Source of the DNA: Channallabes apus
Taxonomy: Eukaryota > Chordata > Actinopteri > Siluriformes > Clariidae
Direction of reading: 5' to 3'
NCBI GenBank assembly: GCA_030522415.1
Contig: CM060115.1
Span: forward strand, 12,385,315 to 12,449,314
Length of the DNA stretch: 64,000 nt
Below, piece after piece: positions 12,030-23,582 of the stretch. The notes beneath the pieces are model-generated. The model ran no database searches. It was not told the origin of the DNA and saw only the letters and a program-made list of their open reading frames with translations. A program made the translations under genes and the position numbers. The first letter of the stretch is position 1; every line of letters begins with the position of its first letter.

Positions 12030-15000
12030 GCTGATAATGGGACTCAACCTTGAGTACCCCAAACCGCTAAAGTCCACCTTTGAAGTGCTCCAGAAACCTT
12101 TTTTTTTTTTTAACTTGATGGAACAAAAATGCTGAAGAAGGTCCAGAGTCTTAAACGTGAACTAATGGAATGAGCTGTAAACTAATGGAATCTGCTTCAT
12201 GCAAATAAGATGTTCTTTTATTTTCAAATAGTACATTTAATGCAAAAATGTTTTTTCTTTTGCACATAATTATTTTCCCATGTTTTTCAAAAGGTTACAT
12301 GTACTGTGAGTTATACGGAACGAAAGTTGTTTTTCACCTGCAATTGAATGTCAAAGGGTTTTCACACATTTTAAAAGAAGTTGAGGGTAAAATGTTTGTA
12401 TAACAAGTGATAATGTGAAGATTTTTATTAATATAATGTATTGTGTAATCAAGTTTTTTTTTTTTTTTTTCAATTGAAAATGCATTATAAGGTGTCACTT
12501 TCTGTTTAGTTTTAATTAGTTTTAAATGTTTTAAAAATAAAATGCTGTTTGGACAATAAAAAAAAATATCTTTATTAATAATAATAATTAAGTAGATTAA
12601 CATAATAACAATAAAAGTACGTTACTCAACTTTTACAAGTAATTTGTAATGAGAAATATTAGGTATACCTATTTTTTAAAGACACGTCACAGCTATTAAT
12701 ACTTGTATTAGGTACTCTTTATGCAAATATACAGTATAGGACAGAATCTACCCGAATAAAGTGAATGCAAATTGCTACCTCGGTTTTATTGAGTAGATTC
12801 TACTGTATAGGTTGTTTTTTTACAGTGCAGCGTGGATTCCTAGAGGGATTTACCTTCCAAGTCAAATTAACCCCTTGAGATTAACCTGCTGTCAGAATAT
12901 AGGATTTTCAACTTAGACCTTTTGATAAACGCTTGCATTAAATTGGTGTTGATTTATTCTTTGTATTATCAGCACGAGCATGTCATGTGGATTCAGTGCA
13001 GTTAAGTGCATGACCGTACTGGAAAATAATGTTTACACTAACCTGACCTTTAATCACGGTTGTAAAGCATTAGCAGCGTTATAATATTGTAGGTAGTATT
13101 ATTAAAAATGTGTTGTGCTGCTAGTTTACGGTGCGGTACTTTGGCAAGGATGTCGGCTTTATAATGGCGATAGCTTGAGGTTTAAAGTGGGTATTCGATT
13201 TTATTGCATTACGACACTATAGCCAAACTGGCATGCTGAGGAAGACATAGAACGCAGAAGTGCTCACTCTTTTATATAAACAAATTCAACTGCACTATGT
13301 GGATCAGTGAGGTAGAAAAGTAACGAGAAAAGTTTAACAGAAAAGAAAAAGCAGTGCAAAAACACCCAGTGTGAGGTATTTAATTAACACCTCATTTAAC
13401 ATGGGAATTTTGCTTCACATTATCTGGCAGTGAAAATGACTGGATCTGGCTATTTAATTCTCAACTGACTAAGCATAGACAAGCAGCCGTGTAGTGACGT
13501 ATCAGAACAGATTAAAATAGCTCTGGTTTTGTGTCAGGCATTTGGCCTCATATGCTTTTCTCTTGGCCAAATGCATGTACAGAGATAATAAACAGTCATC
13601 CATCAATTTAGAACTTTTTTTATTTATTGTAAATCAAAGTTTTAACCTTGTGTGTTATCTTTCCGGTTAAAGGTAGAAATACTTGGTGATGTGCTCCTTA
13701 TATTGCCCGCACATCATTTGTTTCCTTATCAAGAGAATCATAATGGCAAAGGAACATGATTACGGTACATAATTGGGCCTTAAGGACCACCGTTGTGCCT
13801 TTGAGGGTACGTCTAAATAGTCTGTACCTTGGAGGCAAAAATGTCACCATGCAGTTCCGTATTTACTGGCAATACTTCGTTAACCCCGTGAAGCTCAAGG
13901 ACACGTCTGCAGTTCCAGACCCGGATTCTTTACACGTGTAACTACCCATTGCTATTAGTTTCACTGTAGTTACTGAATAATTCATTCTAAGCTAGTTCCT
14001 GAATAGTATAAGCCGTAGACCTTACAACTCAGAAGCATTATTTTGCTGTTTTTTAATAAACATATACTGTATATGGCACAGGATTGTGCAATATAGAGTG
14101 TCATCACTTGTTTTTTTGGGGCAATATGATGATAAAGCGGTATAGAAGATGAGTGAGTGATGATGAACTGAATTTCATTTTAACCAACTATAGACATGCC
14201 TGAGCAAATAATGAATCACACAGGCAATGAAATAGCACAGGTACACATGATCACGTGTTTTTATGGATGCTTTCGGTTGTTTCTGTAATAAAAAAATAAA
14301 AAATATTGTACATTTTTGCGACATCATTCCTATATTGCAGGTGGCGATAAAAATTTACATGTTATAAAATTTATTCTAACAGACATAATGTCTGACGCCT
14401 TCTGGTTAACACACACCAGCAAGGCTTCCACATAATCATAATCATAATCATATATATCGTCGCTGATCCATGTCATGTTGCTAGCATGGATCTCAGGTTT
14501 TAATAACAACAGTGGGTTAAAATACGTGGCTTTTATATTATCTTAACTCTTATTGTTAATTGTATAGTATACTATATAGGGTGTTTAATTGAATGTTAAA
14601 AATGACCAATAATCATCATTGGTTTGTGAGAAGTTGACTAATCCTGAGCTGATGCTGGAGTGGAGGGGGGGGGGGGTGAGGGGGGTCTAGGGGGGGGAAT
14701 CGATTCGGCTGATGATTCAGAAGAAGGAATCATTTCAAGTTAATAGATTCGAATCTTTGACATTAAAGGAGACGGGAGTCACGTGACACGTCCTGGTATC
14801 AGTGTTGTTAATTAGCACGTTTTTTTCAGTCTCAGTTTACACTGTTAACACATATCACTAGAGTACTAACTAACTAACTAGTCCTCTATGCTGGACTATG
14901 ATAAACAATACCAGCGTGTCTACCGTGCGTTTAACCAGCCATCAGGCCGCATCCTAAATATCGTGTTATTTTCCACGCGAGTCCACTACGCAGGGTACAA

Positions 15001-15050
15001 GCCGGTGCTTTTCAGTTGGTAGTGCACTACTTAGTCATCGTGGTGTTTGT
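12030..15050. other. AT-rich intergenic DNA
   Basis: No ORF of interest. Contains a poly-T run (12454), an imperfect inverted pair around 12733/12800 (TACAGTATAGGACAGAATCT and its partner), and a G-rich tract at 14660-14698 able to form a G-quadruplex. Confidence 0.4.
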
Positions 15051-15659
15051 TTGCGAAGCATCCTGGATTAACAGGCACGAGACGCACCGCCGGGCATCAA
15101 ACACAAAGAATGTGCGCCCGCTCGCGCGCGTGTATGTGTACGTGTGCGCGTGTGTATATTAAACAGCACCACCACGCACACATTGTAAACCCAGGTGACA
15201 TTTCTTATTTACGTCGCGTGCAAAAAAAAAAACATCCTCGCTCTAAAACCTTTCAGCCCCCCTGCGGAGGCGCGAGACACGGGACCGCGCGCGCTTTACG
15301 CGCAAATCCGATTCCCGCTATTAACCTACTTTATAATCTAATTATATCCTAAGCATGAGCTCGGATTAAAAAGCACAGCGCGTGCACAGGTTTTATTCAT
15401 TGCATTGCATTGCATCAAAGGAACACATCAGTAGCTACAAAGCATCCGTGTCAGTGTATCATCTACAGTGTATCAGTATCTAGACATCAAACACAGGATT
15501 TAACCAAATGAAAGCACGTGAGCCGCACCAAGCATCACGAGACTCTTATCAATAGAACCTTTTCAAAGAAAGACTGAAAGAACAAGGGGGGGGGGGGGGA
15601 TTCTGAGTCAAGGATAAAGTGAACTTCAATCATGTAGAAAAGATCAGAAGAAATAGTTT

Positions 15660-16100
15660 AACTAGCCCACCTGAAAGTGCAACAATCACAAACATCCATG
15701 CGCTCATAATAAACAGATACATTATTATTATTATTATTATAATTTGAATAATTGAAGCCCTTATTTAATAAATGATACAGGATGCCATTTACCTGTGTCC
15801 TGGATTTATTGCTCAGTTCCTTCTCGTCCTGCCGTTTTCTTTGTGTGTGTGTGTGTGTGTGTGTGTGAAGCACTGTGTTTGTCTGCGAGCGCGACCGGCG
15901 AGGCAACTACAAATAATCTTCACGCCCTCTCTCTCTCTCTCCTTCGTGTCTTATATGGGTAATATCGGAGAGAGTGGAAAAACACCAGACTCTCCATGCA
16001 ACAGGAGTGTTTTTTTTTTCCTTAAAGAGACACGCGCACGCGCACGCTCGCGCAATACAATCACACACACACTGTCACGCGCCGAGTTAACGCAGTGCAC
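15660..16100 (-). promoter_or_regulatory. Candidate CpG-rich promoter / noncoding first exon, possibly slc6a6
   Basis: A patch of CpG-rich sequence (GCGAGCGCGACCGGCGAGG and several CGCGCACGC runs) in otherwise AT-rich DNA, 8.5 kb upstream of the slc6a6 start codon. On the minus strand a TATA-like CATATAAG lies at about 15950-15957, and a good donor CAG|GTAAAT lies near 15790, so a transcript could start near 15920 and splice toward the slc6a6 coding exons. Inference only; no coding content is visible. Confidence 0.25.
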
Positions 16101-16211
16101 TGGACCTGCTAATCTCTATTGTAGTGTAATACAGTGTAATGAAGAATCAAGAATGAAATGTTTTTGATTCCAATAAGGACTTGGATAAACTTGTCCATGA
16201 CTTTATCACTA

Positions 16212-16805
16212 ACAGGGGGGGGGATTATTGTAATGGTCTCCTGAACAGCCTCCACAAGAAGACCATTAGACAGCTGCAGCTCATCCACAACCCTGCTGCC
16301 AGGATTCTAAGTTGAACCAGAAGATCTGAGCACATCACACCAGACCTCAAGGTTCTTACATCACCACTCAATGTTCTAGGAACCAAATACATTGCAGATA
16401 TGCTCACTGAATATAAACCTCCAGTAACAGACCACTCAGGATCGAGTCAGTTAGGAATACCAAGGGTTCACACAAAAACAAGGAGAGACCGCTTTTAGCT
16501 CTTAATGGGCCCGCAATTGGAACCAGCTTCCAAAAGGGGTCAGGTGTGCTAAAACTTTAGTCACATTTAAATCTAGATTCAAAACTCATTTATTTAGATG
16601 TGCATTTATTGAATGAGCACTGTGCTTTTATGTACATCTTCTATTTTTAACTGTTTTATTATTAAATCAAAATGTTCATCATTTTAAAGTCTTATTCATG
16701 TGATTTTCTATCTCATTTTATGATTATTTTCTTCTCTTTTATTTAAAGCACTCTGAATTACCATTGTGTGTTAAATGCACTACACAAATAAACTTGCCTT
16801 GCCTA
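16212..16805 (+). mobile_element. L2-clade LINE remnant, 3' end
   Basis: Translates to the C-terminal tail of an L2-type reverse transcriptase (DYCNGLLNSLHKKTIRQLQL, NPAARILS, RSEHITPDLKVL) with several stops. It ends in a noncoding tail with ACACAAATAAACTTGCCTTG, typical of L2 3' ends. Confidence 0.75.
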
Positions 16806-16809
16806 ATTT

Positions 16810-18110
16810 AATGTTGGGTTAGTATAGTGTAGTATAGTGTAGTGTAATGTGATGTCTTGTTAGTATAGTGTACAGTAGTGTAATGTAGTGTAGTGTAATA
16901 TAGTGTAATACTGTATAGTGTAGTGCAATGTGATGTTGGGTTAGTATAGTGTAATATAGTGTAGTGTAATGTAGTGTAATATAGTGTAGTATAGTGTAGT
17001 GTAATGTAGTGTAGTATAGTGTAGTGTAATGTAGTGTAGTATAGTGTAGTGTAATGTAGTGTAATATAGTGTAGTATAGTGTAGTGTAATGTAGTGTAGT
17101 ATAGTGTAGTGTAATGTAGTGTAATATAGTGTAATACTGTATAGTGTAGTGCAATGTGATGTTGGGTTAGTATAGTGTAATATAGTGTAGTGTAATGTAG
17201 TGTAATATAGTGTAGTATAGTGTAGTGTAATGTAGTGTAGTATAGTGTAGTGTAATGTAGTGTAGTATAGTGTAGTGTAATGTAGTGTAATATAGTGTAG
17301 TATAGTGTAGTGTAATGTAGTGTAGTATAGTGTAGTGTAATGTAGTGTAGTATAGTGTAGTGTAATGTAGTGTAATATAGTGTAGTATAGTGTAGTGTAA
17401 TGTAGTGTAGTATAGTGTAGTGTAATGTAGTGTAGTATAGTGTAGTGTAATGTGATGTCTTGTTAGTATAGTGTACAGTAGTGTAATGTAGTGTAGTGTA
17501 ATATAGTGTAATACTGTATAGTGTAGTGCAATGTGATGTTGGGTTAGTATAGTGTAATATAGTGTAGTGTAATGTAGTGTAATATAGTGTAGTATAGTGT
17601 AGTGTAATGTAGTGTAGTATAGTGTAGTGTAATGTAGTGTAGTATAGTGTAGTGTAATGCGATGTCTTGTTAGTATAGTGTGGTGTAATACTGCATAGTG
17701 TAGTGCAATGTGACGTTGGGTTAGTATAGTGTAGTGTAATATAGTGTAGTATAGTGTAGTGTAATGTGATGTTGGGTTAGTATAGTGTAACATAGTATAG
17801 TGTAGTGTAATATAGTGTGGTGTAGTGTAGTGTAATGTAGTGTAGTGTAATGTAATGTAATATAGTGTAGTGTAGTGTAGTGTAGTGTAGTGTAATGTAG
17901 TGTAGTGTAGTGTAATGTAGTGTAGTGTAGTGTAGTGTAGTATAGTGTAGTGTAATGTGATGTTGGGTTAGTATAGTGTAACATAGTGTAGTATAGTGTA
18001 GTCTAATGTAGTGTACTGTAATATAGTGTAGTGTTATGTAGTGTAATATAGTGTCATGTAATGTGTTGTATTGTGTTGTATAGTGTGGTGTATTGTGGTG
18101 AAGTGTACAA
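16810..18110. repeat. TAGTG/TAATG pentamer-based satellite with higher-order pattern
   Basis: 1.3 kb of interspersed TAGTG, TAATG, TATAG units. Marker phrases GATGTTGGGTTAG (16930, 17158, 17537, 17713, 17770, 17960) and GATGTCTTGTTAG (about 16850, 17453, 17660) divide it into larger repeat blocks. It begins directly at the 3' tail of the L2-like remnant. Confidence 0.85.
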
Positions 18111-18292
18111 ACAGCATTCAGACACAGAATAAAAGATAGAGCATTGAGAAATTGTTTAACCCAGGAGAATTTGTCTCCTTCATACCCTGATGCAAAGAAA
18201 GTTAATAATGAAGATATCATGTGGTGTTGCTCAGTGTCAATACAGGTACAGCCATGTTGGTGCTAATGATTTTCTGTTTATAAAACTAACCT

Positions 18293-18296
<4 letters not shown>

Positions 18297-18335
<39 letters not shown>

Positions 18336-18348
18336 CTCTCTCTCTCTC
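18297..18348. repeat. (TC)n microsatellite
   Basis: About 26 TC units with one TCG interruption. Confidence 0.9.
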
Positions 18349-18958
18349 AAAAGGATCCGGTGTTAACACCCCATATGCTCACCAAATGACACCAATGAGT
18401 CTAATCAAGCTGTTAAGATGCTGTTTGCTGAAAGTAAAACCACAGGTCAGACTGTAGAGCACCTACAGCGATGGTGTATACAGTACAACCACCCACCGAA
18501 ACCCTGAAACACACTGCAACGAGTCTACACCGACTGCACAATGAACAATATTTGCTATGCATACCATGGGGAAGTCAGTTATTTCGGGTTGGTTGCAAAC
18601 CGCGTCCAATGGAATTTGATATACTACTCCAAGGATGCGGTTGCCACCAAAATTATGAACAGATTTTGATATCTCAAACTGGCTAATGACTTCCTTAATT
18701 ATATATCATTATATATATTATGTCATAATGGTATTGCTATTTCCCCTTTAAATGATAGGCACAGGTGCTTGTGATCATTGTTGCACAGGTACCCTGATCA
18801 TTGTTGCTGTACAACTATATTTAGCGCCCAAGCACTATGACATCGACATGATGACGACATGATTATGACACCATCGCCATGGCTCTGATAATGCTGTTTT
18901 AATAGTACTGATGTCATAAATGTGAGAGAGCTCTCTTGTTCTTCTAAGGATAGCTCAG

Positions 18959-19021
18959 AGTTTCACATGTATACGTGCAAGTGTGTATGACATACACACT
19001 TGCACGTATACATGTGAAACT
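18959..19021. repeat. Near-perfect 63-bp palindrome, 31-bp arms, 1-nt spacer
   Basis: AGTTTCACATGTATACGTGC-type arms pair without mismatch around a single A at 18990. No surrounding repeat identified. Confidence 0.95.
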
Positions 19022-19029
19022 ATGCACAC

Positions 19030-20815
19030 TTCTAGATCTCATCGAGCGGAACAATTTTCACTATGCATGTCAACACGACACCAGGTCAGATATTTTGGGT
19101 AATTTGCAAAATGCACATTTGTAGTAGCAGGGGATTATATAAAAAAGCTACTTCATTATACTGTATAAATAATTTACATTTCTGTAATATCACATACAAT
19201 TATGATCATGTATTTAAAGTCTCTCAAACCTTTTTTCAGATTTTTTTTAAATCCTAATCAATCATGTAAGTGACAAAACTGAGATGTTTCTTTGATAGCG
19301 AAAATACTGAAAACATCAACTTTTGACGCATAAAAATAAATAAATAAATAAATAATAATAAGTACATTTTATATTATAATACCTGGAAGAATTTGATCAC
19401 ATGTTATTCAGCTGAGATGCACGCGCGATGCCAACCAGACACACGAGCACGAGCATGGAGAGGAGCAACACGTGCTGCATCACGGCCTTGGAAACCAAAG
19501 CGATGGGGTGTGTTATCACCAGATCTTCAATTACACATGGGATCGTTTCCTATTTGTGCGGTTTTATCTTTCCATTTCCATTTCATTTGTAGCTCAGCTG
19601 CAACTCACAGCAGCGCTGAGCTGAAGTCACGTGACAAACCCATCGTTATTCAATTCCAGGTAAACCTAAGGCTCTTTCGAGCTCTTTAAAATGATTATTG
19701 TAAAGAAAGAAGAAAAAAAAAAGTTTCAGAGGGTTTTTGTATCTCTTTTAGTGCCATGTACACTGACGTGATCGTATGTCTCGGCCAAAAAAAGAAAAAA
19801 GAAAATGTTGTAAAGGTATATGTTTGTTTTGTAGTCCAGTGAAATGCTTAAAATATTGTGGTGAAAGTTTCCTATAGAAACATTCCTATGCTTTCAAACC
19901 AGTTACCGATGCACTATGGATAGCAGGTGCTATTTGGTAACTGAACAACAGAGGCTTTCAGTAGGTTGCTGATTAAATTAGACAATCAGATTTTATTGTA
20001 CCGTTAGTGGGAGTATAATAATAAAAAAAAAATTTTTTTTTAAACTAACTCAGAGCATGCACCAGAAATGTCTAGTTTATATTGTATTGAAAAATGTTGA
20101 TTTAGCATCTCGGCTTGAGTTATTACCATATTACAGTCACATTGCAGGAGGTTTTGTAGTTATTGAGCTGTTGTTTTTTTTTTACTTTTCTGTTCACTAC
20201 TGGTTTATTCAAAGAAATGTATGCAAATATGGCAGTTATCAGTGTACGGGGTTTTTATCACATTTACAATGATGATGACGAAGCTCGAGCAAGAAATCTT
20301 CCAGGCACTCATTTAATGGTTTCTATATTTCACTACGGTAGCTTGCTAAGCAACTGACGAATTTATATACGTAGATTTGCTGTTCATGTAACTCACTCAA
20401 GCCCGTCACTTTGATCTCCTCGTTCAAAAGGAACATGTTAACAAGTACAGTATGTCAGATATGTTCAGAACGCTGAGGTCTTTTTACAGAACATCTGGGC
20501 CTCCTCCCATCCCACAGGCAGACCTTAGTTAGTGAAGCGTCACAATCATTGTTCCAGTTATCTTTACTTAACCCACGTTGTTCCCAAAAGTGTCATAAAT
20601 GAGTGAGTTACCAGGAGGTCATTGACATAATTACAGCTGTTTTCTCATTTCAAGGCCTCGTTCTTATCAGAAGCTCAAGATAAAAACTGATAATGTGTCG
20701 CTCACAGGGCACATGAGCTAAATGGTATCAGATGTCATTGGCTAGCAAGACTCAAGTAGGTCAATCACACACAAAATCACACACTTCACCTACTGACATA
20801 TTATTGGGAGGGGGG
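19030..20815. other. Intergenic, no recognised feature
   Basis: AT-rich with a short (AAAT)n run near 19335; nothing coding seen. Confidence 0.4.
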
Positions 20816-20817
20816 AT

Positions 20818-21026
20818 GAAACCCAGTGCAGGGGTAGATCATTGGTCAAGGCACTGGACTACTGACGGAAGTGAAGGTTCCAGGTTCAATAACCTCGTAC
20901 CGCCAAGTTGCCACTGTTGGCCCCTTGGGCAAGGCCATTAATCCTTGGCTGCAAAGTTGTATAATGAGTTAAGACATGTCACTCTGGATAAGGGCGTCTG
21001 CCAAAAGCTGTAAATGTAAATGAAGC
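20818..21026 (+). mobile_element. SINE family B-like copy
   Basis: Head GGTAGATCATTGGTCAAGGC, body CCAAGTTGCCACTGTTGGCC, and tail CTCTGGATAAGGGCGTCTGC, a tail shared by many ray-finned fish SINEs. Confidence 0.7.
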
Positions 21027-21607
21027 TCCAAAAAGCCATAGGGGAGCAATGAACCCCCCCCCCCCTCAGCGTTGTAGCCTGCTTGGTATTCTGGGAAAAT
21101 ATCAGCATACGCCAGATCACACTTTATCGAAGTATTGCATAGCTACAATAAACACTGCTAATAATTATTACCTATTTTTGTCATTCCTTCCATTATCTAA
21201 TCATTTTGAGAGAAAAAAAATCTTCTTCTTAGGAACACGTGCAAACTGGAACTAAAGCTGGGAATGTTACAATAGTTACAGGTAATGTTAGTTATACACC
21301 TGATATTTAAAATAATGTTTGCAGGTTTAATGTTTGCTGCTGTTTTATTATCCTGATACATGGATTGATTTGCATACGGCAAAATAACACACAATCCAAC
21401 CAAATCAACCAATAACTCCTGTTATGTTCTTTATTGTGTTTAGGTTCCTATTTAATTCAATACATTTTAAAATAAATTCTTTTTGCATGTTTTTGAGTTT
21501 GTTAGGGTTTTCCGATATTCTGAACTTTCCCATGTCTCTATCACTTACATCTCTCTTTTTATGTGTCTTATGTCCATAATATAACCCTTTTGCCTTTCCT
21601 CATTAGA

Positions 21608-21973
21608 ACTTCATTCATTCATTCATTCATTTTCTATACCGCTTAATCCTGTGTTCAGGGTCGAGGGGGACCTGGAGCCTATCCCAGGAGACTTCGGGCA
21701 CTAGGCGGGGTACACCCTGGACACCGTGCCAATCCATCGCAGGATACACACACTCACACACCCAATCACACACTACGGGCAATTTAGGAACGCCAATTAG
21801 CCTAACCTGCATATCTTTGGACTGTGGGAGGAAACCGGAGTACCCGGAGGAAACCCACCAAGCACGGGGAGAACATGCAAACTCCATGCACACAGAGACG
21901 GGAATCGAGCCTGGCCGGGGAATCGAACCCAGACCCTGGAGGTGCAAGGCGACAGTGCTAACCACTACACTCA
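21608..21973 (-). mobile_element. SINE family A, near full length
   Basis: Starts with CATTCATTCATTCATT (reverse of the GAATG tail) and closely matches the first copy through to AGTGCTAACCACTACAC. Confidence 0.85.
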
Positions 21974-21979
21974 TTAGAA

Positions 21980-23040
21980 CTTGTCCTGTAAAACATCCTA
22001 TGGCTCGCTGGAACCCCTGATCTAACCCGATCGTGTTCATGTGCTTCCTATTGTTTGTCTGTCTCCAGAGCAACTAACCAAACGCTTACATATGCTCTCT
22101 TTTTGACAATAAAGCAATATTTCTTACTGTAATTCATTTAAAACAGACTTGTACTGCAGCTTAATATATATAGATATAGATATATATAGAGAGAGATTTT
22201 TTTTATGTGATATTCAGGACGGTGACTCACTGATTCTGTTCCTGTTGCTTAGCAATTTCTTATTGTGCAATTTTTCATTTCAATAACTGTGTTATATGGT
22301 ATGTTTGATGTTTTCTAAACGGTAATGAAATTATTACTTTAATAAGCAGTTTTTTCCATCAGGGTTTTTTTTTATGTCTTTCAAATGTCAGGCCAAAAGG
22401 AATGCTTTTAAATACTGTATTTAGTGACTGTATTTACTGTAAGTAATTTAAATACAGAATCTTTACACTAAAGATGAGGCAAGTGGTAATTTGGAAGGAT
22501 TTTTGTATTTTTTTTTTACATTAATGCAATATTAATGACAGACATTGTAGTCAAATATAATGGATTAATTGTACTCTCCAAGCTTAACGACAGAGCTTTA
22601 AAGGGTCAGGATACTGTATGAAGGGTCATCCAGCGGTGATGCAACAACATACCTGTCAGACTATGTGTGAAAGAATGTATATAATTCATGGGGTAACATT
22701 CTAAACATATACTGTATTTAAAAGGTGATACCATACACACACTTGTAGGACGGGAACATTCCAGAAATACTGTGTCCAGTATGTACAGTATGAGGAGGTT
22801 TAGCAAAGGCTGTCAGGTGTTCCTGAGGCTGAATTCTACAACAAAGTTCAGCATAAGAACAATACTCACAACATACTGTACAGTAGCTAGGAGGAAATGT
22901 TTAGTCCTCTTATGAGGACAGTGTTTTCCCATTTAATAAGATGGTCATTATATACTGTACACTTCAAAGAGGTACATGGGTTAAACGAGGGGTCTAAAAT
23001 AAAAATGTCATTGGTCTCACTATTATCACTTTAATACTAT
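21980..23040. other. Intergenic, rich in TACTGTA words
   Basis: No gene or named repeat; the heptamer TACTGTA or its reverse complement recurs many times (22434, 22612, 22709, 22784, 22873, 22953). Confidence 0.4.
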
Positions 23041-23041
23041 A

Positions 23042-23476
23042 AGTTACCGTTCAAAAGTTTGGGGTCACTTGCAAATTTCTTTGTTTTTGTTTAGTGATTT
23101 ATTTTCTACATCCTACTACAATACTGGGGATTTCAAAACTATAAAATAACACATATGGAATTAGGTAATTACTTTGAAACTGGCTCTCATGAAGGCCGTC
23201 CCAGGAGGACGAGACCTAAACCTACCTCTGCTGCAGACGAGAAGTTCATTTAGAGTCATCAGCCTGAAAAATGACCAATTAACAGCAGCTCAGATTAGAG
23301 GCGTTATGAAGTCTTTACAGAGCAGAAGTAGCAGAAACATCTCAATATCAACTGTTCAAAGGAGATTCATGCTTTTTTTTGGACGCCTTCAGCTAAACTT
23401 TACAATGTAGATAGAAATAAACATCAGGGAACCATTATGGAGTTAGAAAGTGACTCCAAACTTTTGAACGGTAGTG
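23042..23476 (+). mobile_element. Tc1-derived MITE (ACCGTTCAAAAGTTTGG family), copy 1
   Basis: TA-flanked inverted ends ACCGTTCAAAAGTTT. The interior retains the N-terminal HTH part of a Tc1 transposase (RSSFRVISLKNDQLTAAQIR, RNISISTVQRRF) without a DDE domain. Confidence 0.8.
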
Positions 23477-23582
23477 TATATAACTTAAGTGTTATCTTTA
23501 AGGTACTGTACATGCATGTACTGTATCCAAGTCTTGAAACAGCAATTTTACATTTCCGTAAAACTAAGTCTAAAGTTGTTTA

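Noticed and set aside
16819..18220. Tyr/Thr/His-rich ORFs (YTTLHY repeats)
   Set aside because: Translations of the TAGTG satellite.
21627..22073. 148-aa ORF and similar 75-110-aa ORFs at 76, 30803 and 30918
   Set aside because: Read-through of SINE family A copies; the same peptide appears wherever the SINE occurs.
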